Position numbers and translations under genes: made by a program. From Corynebacterium sp. (GTDB taxonomy: Bacteria; Actinomycetota; Actinomycetes; Mycobacteriales; Mycobacteriaceae): 9,887 nucleotides of DNA. Where the stretch lies: the NCBI RefSeq assembly GCF_030152825.1, contig NZ_JASLIP010000034.1, positions 1-9,887 of the forward strand, written 5' to 3'. The stretch's first letter is position 1. Each line of letters begins with the position of its first letter. Below the pieces are notes generated by a model. That model saw only the letters and a program-made list of their open reading frames with translations, searched no databases and had not been told where the DNA came from. Shown here one piece after another: positions 5,105 to 9,887 of the stretch.

Positions 5105-6490
5105 TTGTCTTCCACAGCCCAGAACCCACAACAGGACGCCGCCTACGGCTCGATCGGCCACCTCGACCCTTACCTTTCCGCGCCGCGCTCCTCCGCGCTG
5201 CTCACCGACAAGTACGAGCTGACCATGCTGGAAGCCGCGCTGCAGGACGGCACGGCAGAGAAGCAGTGCGCCTTCGAGGTCTTCACCCGCCGCCTTCCCA
5301 ACGAGCGCCGCTACGGGGTCGTCGCCGGCACCGAGCGGGTCCTCCGCGCGATCCGGGACTTCGTCTTCACCGAAGCCCAGCTGGAAAACCTGGACTTCCT
5401 GCAACCCGAGACTCTGGAGTACCTGCGCAACTACCGCTTCCGCGGGCAGGTGGACGGCTACCTGGAAGGCGAGGTCTACTTCCCGCACTCCCCGATCCTC
5501 ACGGTGCGCGGCACCTTCGCCGAATGCGTCATCCTGGAGACGGTGATCCTCTCCATCCTCAACGCGGACTCCGCCGTGGCCTCCGCGGCCGCCCGCATGG
5601 TCACCGCCGCCAACGGCCGACCCATCATCGAGATGGGCAGCCGCCGCACCCACGAGTACGCCGCGGTGTCCAGCGCCCGCGCCGCCTACCTCGCTGGCTT
5701 CGACGCCACCTCGAACCTGGAGGCAGCCTTCCGCTACAACATCCCCGCCTCCGGCACCGCGGCGCATGCCTGGACGCTGCTGCACACCCACCCGGACGGA
5801 ACCACCGACGAGGAGGCCGCCTTCCGGGCGCAGATCGCCGCGCACGGCGTGGGCACCACCTTGCTGGTCGACACCTATGACATCGCCGAAGGCGTGGAGA
5901 CCGCCATCCGCGTGGCCGGCCCGGAGCTCGGCGGGGTGCGCATCGACTCCGGCGACCTTGGTGTGCTCGCCCAGCAGGTCCGCGACCAGCTGGATTCCCT
6001 GGGCGCCCACAACACAAAGATCATCGTCTCCAGCGATATGGACGAATTCTCCATCGCCGCGCTGCGCAGCGAGCCGGTGGATGGCTTCGGTGTGGGCACC
6101 TCCGTGGTCACCGGCTCCGGGGCGCCGACCGCCGGCCTGGTCTACAAGCTCGTCGAGGTCGAAGGAGCACCGGTAGCCAAGCGCTCCCGCGGCAAGGACT
6201 CGCGGGGCGGGGCGAAGGCCGCTATCCGCACCTGCCGAGACACCGGCACCGCCGTCGAGGAGATCACCTTCCCCTTCGGCGAGGCCCGCCCGGATACCGG
6301 CATCCTCGATGCCATCGAGCTTTCCGTCCCACTCATCCGCGATGGCGAGCCAGTGGATGGCCTGCCGACCCTTGAGGACTCCCGCCAGCTGCTGGCCGAT
6401 CGGTTGGTCTCCCTACCGTGGGAGGGCCTGGCCCTGTCCCGCGACGAGCCGGTGATCAGCGTCCGCCACGTACCGCGGGCCCAGAACTAG
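5105..6490 (+). CDS. pncB: Nicotinate phosphoribosyltransferase
   Basis: PncB condenses nicotinate with PRPP, driven by ATP hydrolysis, to give nicotinate mononucleotide in the Preiss-Handler route to NAD. The 461-residue length and motifs fit: L-L-T-D-K-Y-E-L-T-M near the N-terminus (32-41), E-V-F-T-R-R-L-P (58-65), I-E-M-G-S-R-R-T-H-E (175-184), G-T-A-A-H-A-W (217-223; H221 is the expected phosphorylated histidine), L-V-D-T-Y-D (254-259), V-R-I-D-S-G-D-L (278-285) and G-V-G-T-S-V-V-T-G (329-337). It starts with TTG at 5105, five nt after an AGGGA; no ATG or GTG lies between there and the conserved D-K-Y-E-L block, so the TTG start seems real. The first 30 residues are a variable lead. It diverges from clpS, as Rv1330c does from Rv1331. 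A terminator candidate follows directly. Confidence 0.95.
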   Translation: MSSTAQNPQQDAAYGSIGHLDPYLSAPRSSALLTDKYELTMLEAALQDGTAEKQCAFEVFTRRLPNERRYGVVAGTERVLRAIRDFVFTEAQLENLDFLQPETLEYLRNYRFRGQVDGYLEGEVYFPHSPILTVRGTFAECVILETVILSILNADSAVASAAARMVTAANGRPIIEMGSRRTHEYAAVSSARAAYLAGFDATSNLEAAFRYNIPASGTAAHAWTLLHTHPDGTTDEEAAFRAQIAAHGVGTTLLVDTYDIAEGVETAIRVAGPELGGVRIDSGDLGVLAQQVRDQLDSLGAHNTKIIVSSDMDEFSIAALRSEPVDGFGVGTSVVTGSGAPTAGLVYKLVEVEGAPVAKRSRGKDSRGGAKAAIRTCRDTGTAVEEITFPFGEARPDTGILDAIELSVPLIRDGEPVDGLPTLEDSRQLLADRLVSLPWEGLALSRDEPVISVRHVPRAQN

Positions 6491-6491
6491 C

Positions 6492-6520
6492 TGACCGGCA
6501 ATCGGCCCGGTCACCCCTTT
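6492..6520 (+). terminator. Candidate intrinsic terminator after pncB
   Basis: Two bases after the pncB TAG (6488-6490) there is a perfect 7-bp inverted repeat, TGACCGG (6492-6498) and CCGGTCA (6507-6513), with an 8-base loop. It is followed by CCCCTTT, a short pyrimidine tail with only three T residues. The stem is GC-rich and well placed, but the weak U-tract means it may only attenuate read-through into dinG, which starts 81 nt after pncB. Confidence 0.5.
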
Positions 6521-6571
6521 CCCAGCCCGGCCACCAGTACCTTTCCCGTTACTCGTAGAAGAAGTGCTCCC

Positions 6572-8575
6572 GTGAGTTCCACCCAAGACCTCCTCGCCGC
6601 AGCCGTCAGCAACATCGGCGGCGCGCCGCGCCCCGGCCAGCAGAAGATGGCCGATGCCGTCACCGAGGCCATGGAACAGTCCACTCATCTGGCCGTCCAG
6701 GCGGGCACGGGAACGGGCAAGTCCCTGGCCTACCTGGTCCCGGCGGCGCGGCACGCCACCCAGACGAACGTCCCCGTCATCGTCTCCACCGCAACCATCG
6801 CCCTGCAGCGCCAACTGGTGGAACGCGACCTCCCCCGCCTCGCCGACGCCCTGGAGGAGCACCTCCCCCGCCCATTGACCTCCGCGATCCTCAAAGGGCG
6901 CAATAACTACCTCTGCCTCAACAAAATCAACGGCATCGGCGACGAGGCCATCCCCGAGGCAGAAGAGGACGCACTGCTCGACCCCTCCCAGATCTCGAAG
7001 ACGGGAGCCCAGGTGGCCCGCCTGCACGAGTGGGCCCAGGAGACCGAGGACGGCGACCGCGATAACCTCGACCGCGGCGTGTCCGACACCGCCTGGCGGC
7101 AGGTCTCCGTCAGCTCCCGGGAGTGCGTAGGCGCGAGCCGCTGCCCTTTCGGCGACCAGTGCTTCGCAGAACGGGCCCGGGCGGAAGCGGCGGAGGCGGA
7201 CATCGTCGTCACCAACCACGCACTGCTGGCCATCGACGCCCTCTCCGACGTGCCGGTCCTGCCGGAGCACGACTGCGTGGTCATCGACGAGGCCCACGAG
7301 CTTGAGTCCCGCATCACCTCCACAGCCACCGCGGAGCTCTCCCCCACCAATATCGCGATCCTCGCCAAACGCACCGGAAAGATCGGCCCGGACGGCACCG
7401 GCGATGCGCTGACAGAGGCTCTCGACGAGTGGGTCACCGCCCTCGACGGCGCGATCGCCACCGACGGAGATCGGATCGTCGGCCGGTGGACTGGCGTCCC
7501 CAACGGCCTGGAGGTTCCCCTCGGCGTGCTCAAGGATGCGGCGTGGAAAACCAACCGACAGATCAACTCGGTACCCGCCGGCGAGTTCGCCAACGACCCG
7601 GCGAAGGCCGCAGAGCGCCAGGCCCTGCTCGTGGCCACCGAGGAGCTGAACGATACCTGCGTGCGCGTCCTCGAGGCCTCCACCGCGGATGCCGCCGCGG
7701 ATCAGGAGGACCTGCTCGGGGAGGACGTCGTCTGGCTCTCTGCCGACGGCAACCGCAAAGTCGTCCGCGTCGCACCGTTGTCCGTCGCCGACCTGCTGCG
7801 GCAGCGGCTCTTCGCGCAGTCCACGGTGATTCTGACGTCCGCGACCCTCGCGCTGGGCGGGAAGTTCACCGCCATGCTCGCCCAATGGGGTGCAGCGAAG
7901 GACACGAAGACCCTCGACGTGGGCACCCCCTTCGACGCCCGGACCCACGGCATCCTCTACGTGGCCCGCGACCTCGCCGCCCCTGGGCGCAGTGGCCCAT
8001 CGAGCGGGTTCATCGACCACGCCGCCCAGCTCATCAACGCCGCCGGTGGCCGCACCCTCGGCCTGTTCTCCTCCCGCCGGGCGGCCGAGGAGATGGCGGA
8101 TCAGCTACGCAGCGTGGTTCCATACGAGATCCTCCTGCAGGGTGAGGATTCGATGTCCAGCCTCGTGGAGAAGTTCCGGAAGGACGAGTCCGCGTGCCTC
8201 TTCGGCACCCTGGGGCTGTGGCAGGGTGTGGACGTGCCCGGCTCCGCGCTGCAACTGGTGCTCATCGACCGCATCCCCTTCCCCCGCCCAGACGACCCGC
8301 TGAAGCAGGCCCGCAAGGAGGCCGCAGACAAAGCTGGCCGCAGTGGCTTCATGGAAGTCGCTGCGACCCACGCCGCGCTGCTGATGGCGCAGGGGGCTGG
8401 ACGGCTACTGCGCAGCGTGGACGACCGCGGCGTCGTCGCCGTGCTGGACTCCCGGCTGGCCACCGCGCGCTACGGCTCCTTCATCCGCGCCAGCATGCCA
8501 CGGTTCTGGGAGACCTCGGATCTGGATGTGGCGCGCGGGGCGCTGCGCAGGCTGAATGCGCAACCCGGGAAATAG
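6572..8575 (+). CDS. dinG: DinG-type ATP-dependent DNA helicase with Fe-S cluster
   Basis: A 667-residue superfamily 2 helicase of the XPD/DinG group, which unwinds DNA (R-loops, forks, other structures) in the 5'-to-3' direction. Motifs in order: Q-A-G-T-G-T-G-K-S (43-51, Walker A), V-S-T-A-T-I-A-L-Q (71-79, Ia), four cysteines for the iron-sulfur cluster at C115, C185, C191 and C197, T-N-H-A-L-L (214-219), D-E-A-H (239-242, motif II), L-T-S-A-T-L (421-426, motif III), L-F-S-S-R-R-A-A (498-505, motif IV), the G-L-W-Q-G-V-D-V-P-G motif V block (548-557) and Q-G-A-G-R-L-L-R (607-614, motif VI). No exonuclease domain precedes the helicase. The GTG at 6572 has a weak GAAGAAG upstream. It follows pncB as Rv1329c follows Rv1330c. 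All catalytic motifs are intact. Confidence 0.93.
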   Translation: MSSTQDLLAAAVSNIGGAPRPGQQKMADAVTEAMEQSTHLAVQAGTGTGKSLAYLVPAARHATQTNVPVIVSTATIALQRQLVERDLPRLADALEEHLPRPLTSAILKGRNNYLCLNKINGIGDEAIPEAEEDALLDPSQISKTGAQVARLHEWAQETEDGDRDNLDRGVSDTAWRQVSVSSRECVGASRCPFGDQCFAERARAEAAEADIVVTNHALLAIDALSDVPVLPEHDCVVIDEAHELESRITSTATAELSPTNIAILAKRTGKIGPDGTGDALTEALDEWVTALDGAIATDGDRIVGRWTGVPNGLEVPLGVLKDAAWKTNRQINSVPAGEFANDPAKAAERQALLVATEELNDTCVRVLEASTADAAADQEDLLGEDVVWLSADGNRKVVRVAPLSVADLLRQRLFAQSTVILTSATLALGGKFTAMLAQWGAAKDTKTLDVGTPFDARTHGILYVARDLAAPGRSGPSSGFIDHAAQLINAAGGRTLGLFSSRRAAEEMADQLRSVVPYEILLQGEDSMSSLVEKFRKDESACLFGTLGLWQGVDVPGSALQLVLIDRIPFPRPDDPLKQARKEAADKAGRSGFMEVAATHAALLMAQGAGRLLRSVDDRGVVAVLDSRLATARYGSFIRASMPRFWETSDLDVARGALRRLNAQPGK

Positions 8576-8724
8576 CGCACCGGTAGCTCTGGTGAATTCG
8601 GCCTAAAACCCGTGGCGTGGCGTTTATCATGGTGCCAACTGCGGTTACCGCTTTAGGCGGGCCCGCAACGATATTTGCCTCGTATAGCGCGCGATCACCC
8701 GATGGCGCTTAGGAAGGACCAGCC
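8576..8724 (+). promoter_or_regulatory. Control region before the acyl-CoA ligase, with tandem short palindromes
   Basis: 149 nt between dinG and the ligase gene. Directly after the dinG stop a weak hairpin is possible (CACCGG 8578-8583 with CTGGTG 8589-8594, one G-U pair, no T-run). A possible -10, TATCAT (8625-8630), would start transcription near 8637; TATAGC (8683-8688) is a second option. Neither has a good -35. Just downstream of the first are two near-adjacent palindromes, GCGGTTACCGC (8641-8651) and GCGGGCCCGC (8657-8666), joined by TTTAG. Their position fits an operator or a leader hairpin. The ribosome site AAGGA (8714-8718) is six nt before the ATG. Confidence 0.4.
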
Positions 8725-9887
8725 ATGCCAGTTCAGAGCACGCGGGAGAACATCCAGATCCCCGACGTTGGAATCTACGAATTCACCTTCGGCCAGCTGG
8801 ATCCTGCAGACGAGGACAAGGTCGCGATCATCGACATCGCCGATGGCTCGGAAACCACCTACCAGCAGCTGCGCAGCTACATCAACAGTGTTGCCGGCGG
8901 GCTTTCCCACCTAGGGATCCGCGCCGGCGACGTGGTCGCACTGCACTGCCCCAACTCCCTGGCCTTCGTCGTCTACGCCCACGCCGTCTGGCGCCTGGGC
9001 GCGACCCTCACCCCGGTCTCCCTCCTGGCGGACGAGGCCGCCATCACCCGGCAGCTGCAAGACTCAGGCGCGCGCATGCTCGTCACGCTGGCCGCGATGG
9101 GCGATCACGCCGCCCAGGCAGCTCAGGCCGCCGGGTTCAGCGAGGAACAGGTCCACCACCTCGACCGCAATTCGGGAATGCAGCAGATGCTGGCCGAGCG
9201 GCGCCACGCGCCCGAGGACATCAGCTTTGACCCCGCGACCCACCTGGCCGTCCTGCCGTACTCCTCCGGAACCACCCAGGATCCGAAGGGAGTGCGCCTC
9301 AGCCACCGCAACCTGGTCGCCAACGTCTCCCAGGCCGCGGATCAGGACCTGGTGACCCGGGAGGACGTCGTCTTCGGGGTGCTGCCCTTCTTCCACATCT
9401 ACGGGCTCACCGCGCTGCTGAACCTCGCTCTGAAGCAGCGCGCCACGCTGGTGACCCAGCCGCGTTTCGAGCTGGGCAGCTTCCTCGCCTCCCACGAGCG
9501 TTTCGGCGTGACCTTCACATTCATCGCCCCACCCATCGCGGTGCTGCTAGCGAAGCACACACAGGTCGAGGAGTTCGACCTGAGCAGCCTGCGGGCCGTG
9601 CTCTCGGGTGCTGCGGCGTTGGATACCAGCCTCGCGGAGGCCGTCCAGGAACGCCTGGGCGTGGACGTCTACCAGGGTTTCGGGATGACCGAGTCCTCCC
9701 CGGTCACCCACCTGAACCTGGACATGAGCGTGCCGCGCGGCTCCATCGGGCTGCCAGTGGCTAACACGGAGCACAAGCTCGCGGCCGTCGAATCGGGAGA
9801 GGAGATTCCGCGGCCGAGCAACGGGCACTCGGAGGTCGGCGAGCTGTGGGTGCGTGGCCCCCAGGTGATGCTCGGCTACCTGAACCG
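8725..9887 (+). CDS. AMP-forming acyl-CoA ligase (FadD/4-coumarate-CoA-ligase-like), N-terminal part, runs off the right edge
   Basis: The first 387 codons of an ANL-superfamily adenylate-forming enzyme, which activates a carboxylic acid with ATP and joins it to CoA. The large N-terminal domain is nearly complete: the P-loop A3 motif Y-S-S-G-T-T-Q-D-P-K-G-V (179-190), L-P-F-F-H-I-Y-G just after it, Y-Q-G-F-G-M-T-E-S (316-324, A5) and G-E-L-W-V-R-G (372-378, A7 region). The C-terminal lid with its catalytic lysine lies outside the window. The P-loop has Q185 where the family nearly always has Gly. The ATG at 8725 has AGGAAGGA upstream with good spacing. The sequence pattern resembles the 4-coumarate-CoA-ligase/fatty-acid ligase branch, but the acid used cannot be predicted. 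It stands 149 nt after dinG and probably has its own promoter. Confidence 0.92.
   Translation, partial: MPVQSTRENIQIPDVGIYEFTFGQLDPADEDKVAIIDIADGSETTYQQLRSYINSVAGGLSHLGIRAGDVVALHCPNSLAFVVYAHAVWRLGATLTPVSLLADEAAITRQLQDSGARMLVTLAAMGDHAAQAAQAAGFSEEQVHHLDRNSGMQQMLAERRHAPEDISFDPATHLAVLPYSSGTTQDPKGVRLSHRNLVANVSQAADQDLVTREDVVFGVLPFFHIYGLTALLNLALKQRATLVTQPRFELGSFLASHERFGVTFTFIAPPIAVLLAKHTQVEEFDLSSLRAVLSGAAALDTSLAEAVQERLGVDVYQGFGMTESSPVTHLNLDMSVPRGSIGLPVANTEHKLAAVESGEEIPRPSNGHSEVGELWVRGPQVMLGYLN

Noticed and set aside
4951..5115. N-terminal extension of ClpS to 5115
   Set aside because: It would cross the divergent control region, has no ClpS similarity, and makes the adaptor about half again its normal length.
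6413..8020. A 535-codon open frame antisense to pncB-dinG, and similar long frames opposite or out of frame with other genes (for example 5030-6010 minus, 1199-2230 plus, 120-1112 plus, 2629-3450 plus)
   Set aside because: High-GC codon bias makes long stop-free shadow frames. Their translations are Arg/Gly/Ala/Pro-rich without any family motif, while the opposite frame encodes well-known proteins with intact catalytic residues.
1..9887. CRISPR arrays, insertion sequences, tRNA or rRNA genes, toxin-antitoxin or phage-defence systems
   Set aside because: No regularly spaced repeats, transposase motifs, terminal inverted repeats with target duplications, or RNA-gene signatures were seen; nearly all sequence is accounted for by core genes.

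Overview
The window looks like ordinary chromosomal core sequence from a high-GC actinobacterium, most likely Corynebacterium or a close relative in the Mycobacteriales. This rests on a high G+C content judged by eye, GTG/TTG starts, actinobacterial sequence signatures (for example WDDPVNLMSYVTYVF in ClpS), and gene order. The order rph - MBL hydrolase - murI - rhomboid - S58 peptidase - DUF2017 - clpS, facing away from pncB - dinG, matches from memory the Mycobacterium tuberculosis run Rv1340 down to Rv1329c. The cysM-cysO-mec block that I recall between the rhomboid and peptidase genes in M. tuberculosis is absent here. The species cannot be fixed from the window alone.

Left part (1-4950), all minus strand, so read right to left. 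clpS (N-degron adaptor of the Clp protease) is followed by a DUF2017 gene, then an S58-family self-processing peptidase that starts one base after the DUF2017 stop, then a six-helix rhomboid protease. Next come murI (glutamate racemase, D-Glu for peptidoglycan), a metallo-beta-lactamase-fold hydrolase of the Rv1339 type (a reported class of cyclic-nucleotide phosphodiesterase), and the 5' end of rph (RNase PH), which runs off the left edge. Four of these genes concern protein turnover or peptide cleavage. The larger gaps, before murI (109 nt) and before the MBL gene (155 nt), suggest that the array is several transcription units; a plausible promoter sits before murI.

Centre (4951-5104): a divergent control region between clpS (minus) and pncB (plus). 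It holds a good -10 for pncB and a -10 placed so that clpS would be transcribed from, or within a base of, its ATG (leaderless).

Right part (5105-9887), all plus strand: pncB (nicotinate phosphoribosyltransferase, NAD salvage; TTG start), a hairpin terminator candidate, dinG (XPD-like iron-sulfur helicase, GTG start), a 149-nt spacer with tandem short palindromes, and the first 387 codons of an AMP-forming acyl-CoA ligase that runs off the right edge.

I see no rRNA, tRNA, insertion sequence, prophage, CRISPR array or defence system, and no convincing new system. The points worth a second look are smaller: a palindrome that puts the rhomboid Shine-Dalgarno in a hairpin loop, leaderless clpS, the tight DUF2017-peptidase coupling, a variant P-loop in the ligase, and the palindromes upstream of it.
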